Shown piece by piece: positions 32,492-42,563 of a DNA stretch of 64,000 bases. The position numbers were made by a program, and so were the translations under genes. A model generated the notes under the pieces. The model was given only the letters and a program-made list of their open reading frames with translations. It had not been told where the DNA came from and did not search any database. Numbering within the stretch: the first letter of the stretch is position 1; each line of letters starts with the position of its first letter. Source of the DNA: Leptodesmis sichuanensis A121 (lineage in GTDB: Bacteria; Cyanobacteriota; Cyanobacteriia; Leptolyngbyales; Leptolyngbyaceae); contig NZ_CP075171.1 of assembly GCF_021379005.1 (NCBI RefSeq), positions 806,001 through 870,000 on the forward strand, in the 5' to 3' direction.

Positions 32492-35446
32492 ATGACGGCG
32501 CATTCTCTCAAGAACACGCGTTCTTCTATCCAACACTGGCAATCTACCGGGCACCCTACTGAAGCTGAAACGACCCTACATCATCTACTGCAAACCTTAC
32601 AGGTCGGAGTCGTAATTCTCGGAGCAGACACCAAAATTTTGCAGTGTAACCCTGCGGCACTGGCAATTTTAGCCGTCCAAGAACGGGATCTTCTAGGAAA
32701 AACTCTGTGTGAACTGAACTGGCAAATTGTAGATGAAAATGGTTCTCCCTTAACGCATGGGAACAAATCACTGGATAATGCCGCTTTAGCTCAACAACCC
32801 CTCCGCGATCGCATTTTGGGAGTTCATTCCATAGCCTGTGGAAACCTCACCTGGATACGGGTGAATACCACTCCTCAACTGGCAGCGGATGGGGCATTGC
32901 AATACCTGATTTGCAGCTTCTGCCAGATTACAGATCAGGATCATGCCGATGTCGCTCTACAGCAGAGTGAAGCCCGTTATCGTTCCGTTATCAACAACAT
33001 TCGAGAAATTATCTTCCAGACAGATCACGAAGGTTTCTGGACGTTTCTCAACCCAGCCTGGACAACTGTGATGGGCTTTTCTGTAGAGGAAAGTCTGAAT
33101 ACCTGCTATCTCGACTATATCCATCCTAGCGATCACGATCAGGTCATCCAGCTCTTTTGGCCTCTGATCAGCCGTGAGCAGGAATACTGCCGTCATGAAA
33201 TTCGCTGTCAGACCAAAACAGGAAACCTCTGCTGGCTGGAGGTGTATGCCTGCGCCGCTCTGGATCCAGAAGGAAATGTCACCGGAGTCTTGGGCGTGCT
33301 CAATGATATTACTGAGCGGAAACGAGTAGAAGCAGAGGAAAAAAAACAACGAGAACAACTGGCCCAACAAAATCTGGCCTTGGAACAGGCACGACGACAG
33401 GCAGAACGGGCTTCTCAAATGAAAAGTACCTTCTTGGCCACCATGAGTCACGAAATCCGTACCCCGTTGAATGGTGTGCTGGGAATGGCCAGTCTGCTGA
33501 TGGATACGGATCTCAATGCCGAACAACAGGATTTTGTGGACACGATTCGCTCCAGTGGTGAAACGCTGCTGTCCCTGATTAATGAGATTCTGGATTTTTC
33601 TAAGCTAGAAGCTGGGGAAATGGAGTTGGAAATTCTTGACTTCGACCTGAATGCGTGTGTGGAAGAAGTTGCTGACTTGCTGGCTCCTTCGGCCCAGGTG
33701 AAAAAGCTAGAACTGGTGATACTGGTGGATCAAGAATTACCGACCACTCTGAAAGGCGATGTCAGCCGACTGCGACAGGTACTCACCAATCTGGTCAGTA
33801 ATGCAATCAAGTTCACAACTACGGGAAGTGTGGTGATTAAAGCAAGCCTTCAGGCAAAGACTGAGAGCAGCGTCACGATCGCCTTCTCTGTCTTGGATAC
33901 AGGCATTGGAATCCCACCAGAGGCTCAGCAGAAGCTATTCAAACCCTTTTCTCAATTGGATGCATCTACCACCCGACGCTATGGAGGCACGGGCTTAGGT
34001 TTGGCAATTTCCAGGCAACTGGTAGAGCTAATGGGAGGCGAAATTGGGGTTGAAAGCCAATTGGGTGAAGGCTCCCGCTTCTGGTTTACCCTCACGTTTG
34101 AGCTGCCCTGCGGGAAAGACCCACAGCAGGTGCTTCCCATGGCACTCAAGGGGTTGAAAGTCCTGGTGGTGGATGATAACGCCATGAGCCGCTACATGAT
34201 TTGTTACTACCTCTCTGGTTTAGGTATGACAGTGGATGAAGCGGATGGGGCACTGGGGGCACTGGAAAAATTACGGGAGCAGGCGGCGATCGCTGCTCCT
34301 TATCACCTCGTAATTTTAGAGAGACAACTGCCAGAAATGGATGGGGAAGCACTCGGCCACCAAATCAAGGCAGATCCCTTGCTCCAAAACACTCACCTGA
34401 TGATGATGACAACCCTGGATCAGCATGAAGAGGCGCGTAGAGCACTAGAATCTGGTTTTTCGGCTTATCTAGTCAAACCTGTTAAGCAATCTCGGTTACT
34501 CGATGGTGTGTTGAGCATCTTAGATAACACCATTAGTCCCCTGAAAACGGACTCCTTTGCTCGCTATCCTTTTCCTGACTCTCGGCCTCCACAGAAACTC
34601 AACCAGCCACCGCTCAAACTCAAGATTTTGTTGGTTGAAGATAATGTAGTCAATCAAAAGGTGACGCTTAATCAGTTGAAAAGTCTGGGATACACAGCCG
34701 ATGTGGCGGCCAATGGGCAGGAGGCATTACAAATGCTAGATCACATTCCCTATGATGTGGTGTTTATGGATTGCCAAATGCCCGTATTGGATGGCTACAG
34801 CACAACTCAGGCTATTCGTCGCTTAGAAGGCCAGGATCGCCGGATTGTTATTATTGCTCTGACCGCGAATGCCCTGCGAGAAGATCGAGTACGCTGCATC
34901 CATGCTGGAATGGACGACTACCTGAGCAAACCCATTTTGAAAGACAAACTGGCCACCAAATTAAATTATTGGAGCCACGTTCTATCCGCCCAACCCACCT
35001 CCCCTGCCCAGATGCCTGAATCATCGGCTCCCTCTGGAGGGACGTTTTGCGAAATGTCTTTGTCCCATTCTCCCTGCTCTTCACCAATCGACTGGGCTAT
35101 TCTTCAGCAAATGTGTGATGGTGATCAGGAGTTTGCGCTAGAGCTATTGCGGGTGTTTGCGGAGGATACCCAGAGCCATCTGGCTATTCTCAAAGAGGCG
35201 ATCGCTACCCATGATTTTCAGGTAATCGAGCAACAGGCCCATCGTCTGAAAGGAGCCAGCGCCAATGTGGGAGTAACGTCAATACAAGCGATCGCGACTG
35301 AACTGGAACTACAGGCCCGACGATCAGTTCTGGAAAATCCAACCCAGCAATTACATGAACTCAATCAAATTCTCAAACAGCTTCAGACCTGCTTGAAAGA
35401 TTACGAGAATTCTTCAGCATCAGGAAAAATTTCGGTACTGGAATAA
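32492..35446 (+). CDS. Hybrid sensor histidine kinase (PAS-PAS-HisKA-HATPase-REC-REC-Hpt)
   Basis: 984 residues. Two PAS domains (about 28-145 and 160-282), a coiled coil, HisKA with His320 ([11 protein letters not shown]), HATPase ([27 protein letters not shown]), two receivers and a C-terminal Hpt with His917 ([12 protein letters not shown]). Receiver 2 has the normal phospho-Asp760 (VFMDCQMP). Receiver 1 has Glu610 at that position ([13 protein letters not shown]), so it cannot be phosphorylated normally and may mimic the active state. No membrane helices: a cytosolic sensor. Its 3' end overlaps the convergent RsbW-like gene by 46 bp. Confidence 0.9.
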   Translation: MTAHSLKNTRSSIQHWQSTGHPTEAETTLHHLLQTLQVGVVILGADTKILQCNPAALAILAVQERDLLGKTLCELNWQIVDENGSPLTHGNKSLDNAALAQQPLRDRILGVHSIACGNLTWIRVNTTPQLAADGALQYLICSFCQITDQDHADVALQQSEARYRSVINNIREIIFQTDHEGFWTFLNPAWTTVMGFSVEESLNTCYLDYIHPSDHDQVIQLFWPLISREQEYCRHEIRCQTKTGNLCWLEVYACAALDPEGNVTGVLGVLNDITERKRVEAEEKKQREQLAQQNLALEQARRQAERASQMKSTFLATMSHEIRTPLNGVLGMASLLMDTDLNAEQQDFVDTIRSSGETLLSLINEILDFSKLEAGEMELEILDFDLNACVEEVADLLAPSAQVKKLELVILVDQELPTTLKGDVSRLRQVLTNLVSNAIKFTTTGSVVIKASLQAKTESSVTIAFSVLDTGIGIPPEAQQKLFKPFSQLDASTTRRYGGTGLGLAISRQLVELMGGEIGVESQLGEGSRFWFTLTFELPCGKDPQQVLPMALKGLKVLVVDDNAMSRYMICYYLSGLGMTVDEADGALGALEKLREQAAIAAPYHLVILERQLPEMDGEALGHQIKADPLLQNTHLMMMTTLDQHEEARRALESGFSAYLVKPVKQSRLLDGVLSILDNTISPLKTDSFARYPFPDSRPPQKLNQPPLKLKILLVEDNVVNQKVTLNQLKSLGYTADVAANGQEALQMLDHIPYDVVFMDCQMPVLDGYSTTQAIRRLEGQDRRIVIIALTANALREDRVRCIHAGMDDYLSKPILKDKLATKLNYWSHVLSAQPTSPAQMPESSAPSGGTFCEMSLSHSPCSSPIDWAILQQMCDGDQEFALELLRVFAEDTQSHLAILKEAIATHDFQVIEQQAHRLKGASANVGVTSIQAIATELELQARRSVLENPTQQLHELNQILKQLQTCLKDYENSSASGKISVLE

Positions 35447-35859
35447 TATTTGATAATCAGCAAGCAGTTCCGGTCATCTTGCACCCGGGTATAACTTAGC
35501 TTATCTGCAATCCGCTCCATCAGCCTGAGTCCTCTACCGCCCTCGGCTTCACTGTCCAATTCCTTGGGCATACTCGCAAGCCGCTGAACCAAATCAAACG
35601 GCCCACCCTGATCCCAGATCCGAATTTCGATGCGATCTTCAAGCACCTGAGCTTCTACATCGATCGCCAGATCGGCGGGCTGATTCCGGTGGGCATGACG
35701 AACCGCGTTAGTAAACCCTTCTGCCAGGGCTAACTGACATTGCATCCAGGTTTGGGATGGAATGGGAGGATGATTAAACTGATCGAACCACTCAAGAACT
35801 TGAGCGAGAGCGTCAAGATCTGTATTAACTTGAAGAGAGGCTTTATAGTGTGGCTGCAA
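35401..35859 (-). CDS. RsbW-like anti-sigma/serine kinase (HATPase_c_2)
   Basis: 152 residues with a GHKL ATP-binding fold of the anti-sigma regulatory kinase type: N-box [15 protein letters not shown]1 box [10 protein letters not shown]2 box [16 protein letters not shown]. In partner switching, such kinases phosphorylate a STAS protein on Ser and bind a sigma factor or other target. With the neighbouring phosphatase (36170) and STAS protein (37430) it forms a complete set. Start ATG 35859. Confidence 0.85.
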   Translation of the reverse strand: MQPHYKASLQVNTDLDALAQVLEWFDQFNHPPIPSQTWMQCQLALAEGFTNAVRHAHRNQPADLAIDVEAQVLEDRIEIRIWDQGGPFDLVQRLASMPKELDSEAEGGRGLRLMERIADKLSYTRVQDDRNCLLIIKYYSSTEIFPDAEEFS

Positions 35860-36169
35860 TTTTAGACCCTGGAAATCTTTACCAGCTTACGTTAAATCTG
35901 TTCAAAGAATGTTTCATACAGCGGGCGAAAGGAGCCGTTTACCATCATAATCCTTGAAGGAAAATAGTGTATATTGGCACGCTTAATCCGTTCCTTCGAT
36001 CAATTGACGTTTTTCACTTTTCTTTTAATAAACCCAGTTCAGTTAGAGAACGGTCGTTTTCCGATCAGAGAAACTCCGATTCTGGACTTGGGCAGGGTTT
36101 AAATTTAGTATTTCAGATCTTGAATCTGATTGCCTCCTGTTCCACTTTAATTTCTTGTTGCAGTGGCTA
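35860..36169. other. Divergent intergenic region with repeat copy E
   Basis: 310 bp between the RsbW-like and REC-RsbU-like genes, read in opposite directions. Apart from repeat copy E (36029-36102) no gene or clear promoter was found. Confidence 0.5.
36029..36102 (+). repeat. 72-bp nested palindromic repeat, copy E
   Basis: TAAACCCAGTTCAG...TTCTGGACTTGGGC, AGGGTTTA. Lies 67 bp upstream of the REC-PP2C phosphatase gene. Confidence 0.87.
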
Positions 36170-37312
36170 ATGGTAAGAATTCTCGTTGTAGAAGATGATC
36201 GCACAACCCAACTCGTATTGAGGCGGATGCTGGAGGAGCAAGGATATGAGGTTGCTACAGCAAATGACGGCATTGAAGGCATGGAGCAGGCCCGAACCTT
36301 TCGTCCGGCTTTGATTATTTGTGATTGGATCATGCCTCGCTTAGATGGCTTAGAAGTTTGTCGCCAGGTGAAAGCAGATCCCGATCTGTCAACCATTTAT
36401 TTTATTCTGCTCACGGCTCGTGGGGCAGTTGAGGATCGGGTACAGGGGTTAGATAGTGGAGCCGATGAGTTTCTGGCTAAGCCCGTTGAGTTAAGTGAAC
36501 TGAGAGCGCGTGTGGGGGCAGGCTTGCGGCTAAACCGGGTCTATCAAGCCCTGCAAGACCAGAAAAGAATCCTGGAATCAGAACTAACGGAGGCGGCGGA
36601 GTATGTGCGATCGCTGTTGCCACCCCCGCTGACTGGCAGTGTTCATATTGATTCCCGGTTCATTCCCTCGCGGCAATTAGGGGGCGACTGTTTTGACTAC
36701 TACTGGCTCGATCCAGATTATCTGGCTATTTATTTGCTAGATGTTTCGGGGCACGGTCTGGGAGCTGCTTTACCTTCCATTTCGGTCTTGAACCTGCTGC
36801 GATCGCAGTCCATGGATGGGGTCAATTTTTATCAGCCTAACCATGTGTTGCGGGCATTAAATGAGACGTTTCAGATGGATGACCAAAACGATAAATATCT
36901 CACGATCTGGTACGGAGTCTATAACCAGGCGAGACGGCAATTAATTTACTCCAGTGCGGGTCATCCTCCAGCTTTGCTGATCTCCAAGGCTCCGGAAAAT
37001 GGAGTGGTTGAAGTTAAGCAATTGAAAACGGTCAGTTTGCCGATCGGCATGATGCCTGACACAAAATTTGTAAATCAGCGATGTGATATCGGTGTTGGTA
37101 GTACCCTGTACGTCTTTAGCGATGGAGTGTATGAAATTATCAAACCCGATGGGGAGATTTGGGGTCTAGAAGGACTGATGGATTTAGTCTGTAGTCAGCA
37201 AGAAGTGATTAGCGTGCAGGGGTTGAATTACATTTTGAATTACATCAAAACTTTAAGCCCCAATGAAGCCTTTGAGGATGATGTTTCTCTCCTACGAATT
37301 GACTTTAGCTAA
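36170..37312 (+). CDS. Response regulator with RsbU/SpoIIE-type PP2C phosphatase
   Basis: 380 residues from ATG 36170 (a TTG five codons earlier is less likely). Receiver domain 1-120 with VVEDD and phospho-Asp52 (IICDWIMP). A short coiled coil (about 130-148), then the SpoIIE/PP2C domain with metal-binding QLGGDCFDYYWLD, LLDVSGHGLGAA and FSDGVYE. Such proteins dephosphorylate a Ser-phosphorylated STAS protein when the receiver is phosphorylated. The convergent STAS gene lies 118 bp downstream and the kinase is divergent upstream. Confidence 0.92.
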   Translation: MVRILVVEDDRTTQLVLRRMLEEQGYEVATANDGIEGMEQARTFRPALIICDWIMPRLDGLEVCRQVKADPDLSTIYFILLTARGAVEDRVQGLDSGADEFLAKPVELSELRARVGAGLRLNRVYQALQDQKRILESELTEAAEYVRSLLPPPLTGSVHIDSRFIPSRQLGGDCFDYYWLDPDYLAIYLLDVSGHGLGAALPSISVLNLLRSQSMDGVNFYQPNHVLRALNETFQMDDQNDKYLTIWYGVYNQARRQLIYSSAGHPPALLISKAPENGVVEVKQLKTVSLPIGMMPDTKFVNQRCDIGVGSTLYVFSDGVYEIIKPDGEIWGLEGLMDLVCSQQEVISVQGLNYILNYIKTLSPNEAFEDDVSLLRIDFS

Positions 37313-37429
37313 TCCCATTCACCCTTTCCAGATCACCCCTTTTGGAAATGCGAATTCAATCCCGGCTGGCGTAGGCTGGGTTAAAGCATGGCACCTAGAG
37401 CGGGCTTTAGCTCACTTGCTGAGTGAGTT

Positions 37430-37771
37430 TCACACCAAGTTGGCGATCGCGAGCGCACGATCAAACTCACTACGACTAGGGAAGATTTCAAATATCTGAT
37501 CCATGCCAGTGATTTCAAATAACATCCTGGCTTGATCACAAACCGAACAAAGCACTAACCTGCTACCTGCCGCACGAGCCAACTTAAATGCATTGACCAG
37601 TCCACCCAATCCCGAACTATCGATAAAGGTTACGGCTTGCAAATCTACCAACACTAATCGAGTGCCAGCCTGGATAACTTCATTCACCTCACGGCAGAGT
37701 TGACTCGCCACAGAATTATTTAAAATACCAGATGGTTCAACAACTTTAATTTCGGTGTCCATGAGCTTCAT
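37430..37771 (-). CDS. STAS-domain anti-sigma factor antagonist (RsbV-like)
   Basis: 113 residues, a single STAS domain with the phospho-Ser motif VTFIDSSGLGGLVNA. Likely substrate of the RsbW-like kinase at 35401 and the REC-RsbU phosphatase at 36170. ATGs at 37771 and 37762 are both possible starts. Domain order and neighbours resemble the HmpU/V/W partner-switching set that affects hormogonium motility in Nostoc; orthology is not shown. Confidence 0.88.
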   Translation of the reverse strand: MKLMDTEIKVVEPSGILNNSVASQLCREVNEVIQAGTRLVLVDLQAVTFIDSSGLGGLVNAFKLARAAGSRLVLCSVCDQARMLFEITGMDQIFEIFPSRSEFDRALAIANLV

Positions 37772-38089
37772 GGGGATCTCAAACCTTTTCTAATGTGAGT
37801 CCTGCACTGCAGGGATGGGCAATTGAACGAACGGCTATCTATTGCAAAGGATTCCCCCAACTTTGCTCAAATCAACAAACCAGGGGTCACCTGGAGGCAC
37901 CCTCTGACCATCACAACATATTTATTAAAGGCTTGCCAACTGTAAGGAGAATAGTAATTCGGGAAACTCTTTTAGCTGAATGGATTGGGGCAAATTAAAG
38001 AAATGGCTAAGAGTCAATAAACCGTATCCAGATCAACCCTGAATGCCTAAGACTTGAAGCATACTAGGGGTGGGGTTAGTGAGGCAGTA
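37772..38089. other. Intergenic region upstream of the PBP2 gene
   Basis: 318 bp between the divergent STAS gene and the PBP2 gene. I see AT-rich stretches but no clear gene, repeat or promoter. Confidence 0.4.
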
Positions 38090-39859
38090 ATGGCTAGTGG
38101 ACTTTCCTTCAGTTCAAAAAGTCGTCTGGTTAATCTTACGCTAACGCAGCGATCGCGGCGAGCCATTATTTTAATGCTTGTGAGTACGCTGCTTACAGGA
38201 GTCTGTGGGCTAAGATTGGCACAGCTACAAATTATTCAAGGACAATATAATCGTCAACGGGCAGAACAAAACCGGATTGCCCTGATCCCAATTCCCTCGG
38301 ATCGAGGCAATATTTTAGACCGCAATGGGAAACTGCTGGCTGCCAATCGATTATCGCGATCGGTCTATCTGCGTCCCAGAGAGCAGTCCAAAGAAGAGTG
38401 GAAACAGACAGCCGAACGGCTTTCTCCCATTCTGAAGATTCCGGCGGGGGAAATTTTAGACAAGCTCCAGCAAGCCGGATACCGCTCTGCCATGCCCGTG
38501 CGAATCAGCCGAAATCTGGCACTCAATGCCTTCATTACCCTGGCCGAAAACGCCAGTCATTTTCCGGGACTCGAAATTCGGGGAGAGTCCAGCCGATATT
38601 ATCCGAATGGCAAGATAGCGGCTCATGTGTTGGGCTATTTAAGCGAGGCGACGGAAGCTGATATGAAGGCTCATCCCGACTACCCCCTGGGAATGTTGGT
38701 GGGACAGATGGGAATTGAGCGGCTGGCTGACCGGAAACTGCAAGGCACTTGGGGAGGGCAACTGGTTGAGGTGGATGCTACTGGTCGAGAGGTGAATGAT
38801 CTTGGGTTAAAGCCTCCTATCTCTGGTGAATCAGTAATTCTAACTTTAGATTTGGATTTGCAGAAAACCGCTGAAAGGGCTTTGGGGAATCGCCGGGGAG
38901 CGGTAGTCGTGCTGGATGTGAAGACGGGTGCGATATTAGCATTAGCCAGTTCTCCCACCTTTGATCCCAACTTGTTTACCCGGCGAATTTCTAAAGCAGA
39001 CTGGGAACGGTTGCAGACTCAGGAGAATCCCTTCCTGAATCGAGCACTTCAAGGTTATCCCCCAGGTAGCACATTTAAAGTTGTAACCGCTATGGCCGGA
39101 ATGCAATCGGGCAAGTTCTCCCCAAATTCTGCCTTAATGACGTATGCAGCGATTAATCTGGGCGGGCATTTATTCCACGAGCATGGCAACTCAGGTTACG
39201 GAGTGCTGGGATTTCGGGATGCTTTGGCTTTCAGCAGTAACACCTTTTTCTATCAGGTCGGCTTATCCACTGGCCCAGAAGCGATCGCCCAGTGGAGCCA
39301 TCAACTGGGCATTGGAACTACTGATCTGGGACTAAGTGGTGGCAGTCATGGCATCGTTCCCACCCCAGCAGAAAAGGAAAAGCTATTCAAAGAACCCTGG
39401 TATGGTGGAGATACGGTTAGTATGTCGATTGGTCAGGGATTAGTGCAGGCAACCCCCCTGGAACTGGCCGTTACTTATGCGGCGATCGCGAATGGCGGAT
39501 GGCGGGTGAAACCTCATCTGCTTCGTAGCCAAACTAACGAAGCTGATACCCGCCCTAAAAAAATTGGCGTCAATCCAGCGGCACTGAGCGTCATTCGAGA
39601 TGGCTTGACAGCAGTTGTCCAGGAGGGTACAGCTCGTCGTTTGAATGATGGCTCTATTCCTCTAACGGCAGGCAAAACTGGCACTGCTGAAGTTTTAGGG
39701 CAGCGGGATAACTCCCTATTTGCAGGATTTGGCCCTGTAGCAAAACCTCAAATTGCGCTAGCTGTTGTGGTTGAAAATGGAGGCTATGGAGCCGAAGCAG
39801 CCGTTCCCATTGCTCACGAAATTTACAAAACTTACTTTAAGAAGACGAGCAAACGCTGA
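38090..39859 (+). CDS. mrdA: Penicillin-binding protein 2 (elongation transpeptidase)
   Basis: 589 residues from ATG 38090 (GAGG five bases before). One N-terminal membrane helix (about 25-45), pedestal domain (IPSDRGNILDRNGKLLAANR), then the transpeptidase domain with SxxK in PPGSTFKVV, SxN in SSNTF and KTG in AGKTGTAEV. A class B PBP that cross-links peptidoglycan in cell elongation with RodA/MreB. The family is clear; PBP2 is preferred over FtsI by the order of motifs and the GIVPTPAEKEKLF segment between SxN and KTG. No rodA is adjacent. Confidence 0.9.
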   Translation: MASGLSFSSKSRLVNLTLTQRSRRAIILMLVSTLLTGVCGLRLAQLQIIQGQYNRQRAEQNRIALIPIPSDRGNILDRNGKLLAANRLSRSVYLRPREQSKEEWKQTAERLSPILKIPAGEILDKLQQAGYRSAMPVRISRNLALNAFITLAENASHFPGLEIRGESSRYYPNGKIAAHVLGYLSEATEADMKAHPDYPLGMLVGQMGIERLADRKLQGTWGGQLVEVDATGREVNDLGLKPPISGESVILTLDLDLQKTAERALGNRRGAVVVLDVKTGAILALASSPTFDPNLFTRRISKADWERLQTQENPFLNRALQGYPPGSTFKVVTAMAGMQSGKFSPNSALMTYAAINLGGHLFHEHGNSGYGVLGFRDALAFSSNTFFYQVGLSTGPEAIAQWSHQLGIGTTDLGLSGGSHGIVPTPAEKEKLFKEPWYGGDTVSMSIGQGLVQATPLELAVTYAAIANGGWRVKPHLLRSQTNEADTRPKKIGVNPAALSVIRDGLTAVVQEGTARRLNDGSIPLTAGKTGTAEVLGQRDNSLFAGFGPVAKPQIALAVVVENGGYGAEAAVPIAHEIYKTYFKKTSKR

Positions 39860-39887
39860 TATCGAAGTTCTTCAAAACCCTGCTGCT

Positions 39888-41489
39888 TCAGGGAAGTGAG
39901 GAAAAAGGGCTTTCTCTCTGCCCTTTGCTGCCGCCTTCCCCAGGCTTGAATAGCATCCAGCCAACTGCAAATCCCAATAGCAATCCGGAGGTATGACCAA
40001 CCAGGCTTACCTGGGGATTCAATACATCTGAGATAAATTGCAGGACAGCAACCGTCAGAATTAAGCGAAATCGTTCCGCCGCCACTTTCGCTTTTTCCTG
40101 CTGCCAGCCCTTCAGCAGAATTGCGGCCTCAATACCGAGCAGTCCCATAATCGCTCCTGATGCACCGACTGTAATCTGATCCAGTAAATTGGCGTGCAGG
40201 GCCAGGGCCGTTACCACCAGCATAGAACCAATGCCACTGAAGAAATATCCCAGTAAAAATTTGCGACTGCCTAAAGCGGACTCTACCAACATACCGAAAA
40301 AGTAAAGCCCCACCATGTTCGCGGTGAGATGCAGGATTCCGGCATGGAGAAACAGAGCATTGAGAATTCGCCACCACTCGCCAGCCAGCACGTTTCCAGG
40401 AACGAGTGCCCCCAGACGGTACAGAACCACTAAATCTTCGCTGCCTCCAGCGATCGTTTCCAGGGCAAATACCAGGAGATTGGCTGCAATCAGGGTATAC
40501 GTGGCGTAGGGTCTGGTCTTAGCTCTGAGGAAAGCTCTGCTGCCGTAACGGGCTTCTTGCTGCATCGTAACCTCAATCTGGGCCAGGATTTGTCGAGAAC
40601 AATCCGTCAAAGTTACCTCTGGGCGGGCGCAGGCATGGGAGAGCCGCCAGTCGATCGCAGTTCTCTGCATAGCATCACTATGATTGCGGAGGGCCAGGAG
40701 ATGTTCACGGGCGATCGCGGTGTGACCTGCTGCCATTTCTGCGGTTGCTATCCAGAACTGACGGGTGCGATCGGGATAGATGGATAAAGCTCGCTCCAGA
40801 AGTGTCTGCACCTGAGCCGTCTGCCCACAAAAAGCCAGCGCATACAGCCTCACCAGATTTAGCGAGGTATGACTCCCTGTTCTACCAAATCGTTGTTCAA
40901 ACTGGTCTACAGCCTGAAGTAAGCCATTCAAATCTCCGGTTTCTCCCAGCGATCGGGCATACAGTGCCGCCAGTCCTGCATCCTTAAATAACTGTCGGGG
41001 TGAAACATGGATGGTGAGCCAGCGTAAGAGGTCATCCCAATTAGCATCCAGACGATACAGAAGCACCGTGGCCATGTGTCCCATAGGGGTGGTACTAGAT
41101 TGATAACGCTTAAAGATTTGTCGGGCCATCTCCAGGTCGCCTTTCTGCGCCAGTGCCTGGGCCTTCAGAATATCAGGGTACTCCAGCAACCCATCAGCCG
41201 GGTGAAGCCAGCGTAAGATCCAGGCTAATCTATGCGCCAAACTGTACCGTTCCTGGGCCACCAGATGGTTAATTCGGGCATATCCCATTAAAGGCACCAG
41301 CACCAGCAAGACCCAGGCCATTGCACTGATCCAGCCGGCTTCAGAGGGAACCAGAACATAGCTGACCGACAGAATCCCCAGCACCAACACTGCGACAAAG
41401 AGCCATCCCCTCGGCATCCGAGTGGCCTGAAACAGCATGAACACGCAGGCGAAGAAGACAAATTGAATCAGGAAAAGGTTGAAGCTCAT
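39888..41489 (-). CDS. Rhomboid-family intramembrane serine protease with long N-terminal region
   Basis: 533 residues. The N-terminus has three hydrophobic segments (about 5-65), followed by a helical TPR-like region (about 75-320). The rhomboid domain is in the last about 200 residues: catalytic Ser in VGASGAIMGLLG, His in LVGHTSGLLLGF, and an HxxxN element (HLTANMVGLYFFG). It cuts membrane proteins within the bilayer; the substrate is unknown. The TPR-like region may select substrates (inference). It is convergent with the PBP2 gene. Confidence 0.85.
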   Translation of the reverse strand: MSFNLFLIQFVFFACVFMLFQATRMPRGWLFVAVLVLGILSVSYVLVPSEAGWISAMAWVLLVLVPLMGYARINHLVAQERYSLAHRLAWILRWLHPADGLLEYPDILKAQALAQKGDLEMARQIFKRYQSSTTPMGHMATVLLYRLDANWDDLLRWLTIHVSPRQLFKDAGLAALYARSLGETGDLNGLLQAVDQFEQRFGRTGSHTSLNLVRLYALAFCGQTAQVQTLLERALSIYPDRTRQFWIATAEMAAGHTAIAREHLLALRNHSDAMQRTAIDWRLSHACARPEVTLTDCSRQILAQIEVTMQQEARYGSRAFLRAKTRPYATYTLIAANLLVFALETIAGGSEDLVVLYRLGALVPGNVLAGEWWRILNALFLHAGILHLTANMVGLYFFGMLVESALGSRKFLLGYFFSGIGSMLVVTALALHANLLDQITVGASGAIMGLLGIEAAILLKGWQQEKAKVAAERFRLILTVAVLQFISDVLNPQVSLVGHTSGLLLGFAVGWMLFKPGEGGSKGQRESPFSSLP

Positions 41490-41644
41490 GGAGAGAGTTG
41501 GGGATTGGGGATGAGGGGAAGGTAGGTGAGGGGGTGGAGGAGTAGAGGGGTGAACAATTGTGCGGTGAGTTATGGGCTGTGGATCAGGTACTTAAATCCA
41601 AAATCCAAAATCTAAAATCGGCCTTCCAACTGAGAACTGAGAAC

Positions 41645-42547
41645 TTAACACTCAAAACTTAACACTCCATCCTCTCCATTTAAGCGAGCGGGGATGCCGA
41701 CTGGCAAAATGGCATTGGGGCCATCGTGACCAAAGGGTAGGTCGGAAACGATCGGGAGACCCAGATCGTGCAGGCGATCGCGCAGGACTTCTTCCACTGT
41801 AAAGCTGGGAATATCGGGTGGGGGGGCACATTGACTGAAACGACCGATCGCAATGCCCCGGATTTGCTGGAAAGCACCAGACAGTCGCCATTGGGTCAGC
41901 ATCCGATCAATCCGGTAGGGGGCTTCTCCCACATCTTCGATCGCCAGAATTACTCCAGTCAGATCCGGCACTATCGGAGTTCCCAAGAGGTTGGTGGCAA
42001 CAGTGAGGTTTACCGGTAGCAGCAAGCCATCAGCCCAACCACCGCCCCAGCCAGTTCCCTGTAAAGGAGCAAGGGGACGGCCTTCTACCCAATCAAACAA
42101 ACGCTGCCTTGACCAATCGGGTTCTGCGGCCAGGGTAGTGAGTAAAGGGCCATGTACACCGGAAATGCCCTCCTGACTGAGGCTAAATAGCAAGCTGGTA
42201 ATGTCGGAAAAGCCAATCAACCAGGGTGGATGGGCAGGGTCACGGAAATACCAGATCCAATTTTCCAGCAGTCTGGCTCCTCCATAGCCGCCTCGCGCAC
42301 AGAGAATACCCCGACAGGCTGGATCTTTGAGGGCGGTGAGCAGTTGCTGGCGGCGATTTTCATCGGTTCCAGCCAGGTAGCCCCAGCGATCGTCGAATCC
42401 AGGAGTGAATTCGACCCGGTAGCCCCGCGATCGCCAGACCTCTACCCCTGTTTGCAGGGCAGTTAATTCTCGTAAAGTTCCACTGGGAGCAATCACCCGC
42501 AGTAAATCACCGGGCTGTAAGGGAGCAGGCAACTGGCATTGACGCAT
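41645..42547 (-). CDS. LD-carboxypeptidase (peptidase S66, LdcA/MccF-like)
   Basis: 300 residues. Family motifs: LRVIAPSGT, CARGGYGGARLL, the nucleophile Ser in IGFSDITSLL, Glu in AIEDVGEAPYRIDRML and His in PFGHDGPN. LD-carboxypeptidases trim the terminal D-Ala from tetrapeptides during murein recycling; MccF relatives cut microcin-type conjugates. Murein recycling is the default reading, and it lies among cell-wall and membrane genes. Start ATG 42547. Confidence 0.87.
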   Translation of the reverse strand: MRQCQLPAPLQPGDLLRVIAPSGTLRELTALQTGVEVWRSRGYRVEFTPGFDDRWGYLAGTDENRRQQLLTALKDPACRGILCARGGYGGARLLENWIWYFRDPAHPPWLIGFSDITSLLFSLSQEGISGVHGPLLTTLAAEPDWSRQRLFDWVEGRPLAPLQGTGWGGGWADGLLLPVNLTVATNLLGTPIVPDLTGVILAIEDVGEAPYRIDRMLTQWRLSGAFQQIRGIAIGRFSQCAPPPDIPSFTVEEVLRDRLHDLGLPIVSDLPFGHDGPNAILPVGIPARLNGEDGVLSFEC

Positions 42548-42563
42548 GGAAGATGGCTAAAGG

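Noticed and set aside
35967-36170. 67-codon plus-strand frame before the REC-RsbU gene
   Set aside because: It mostly translates repeat copy E and has no ribosome site.
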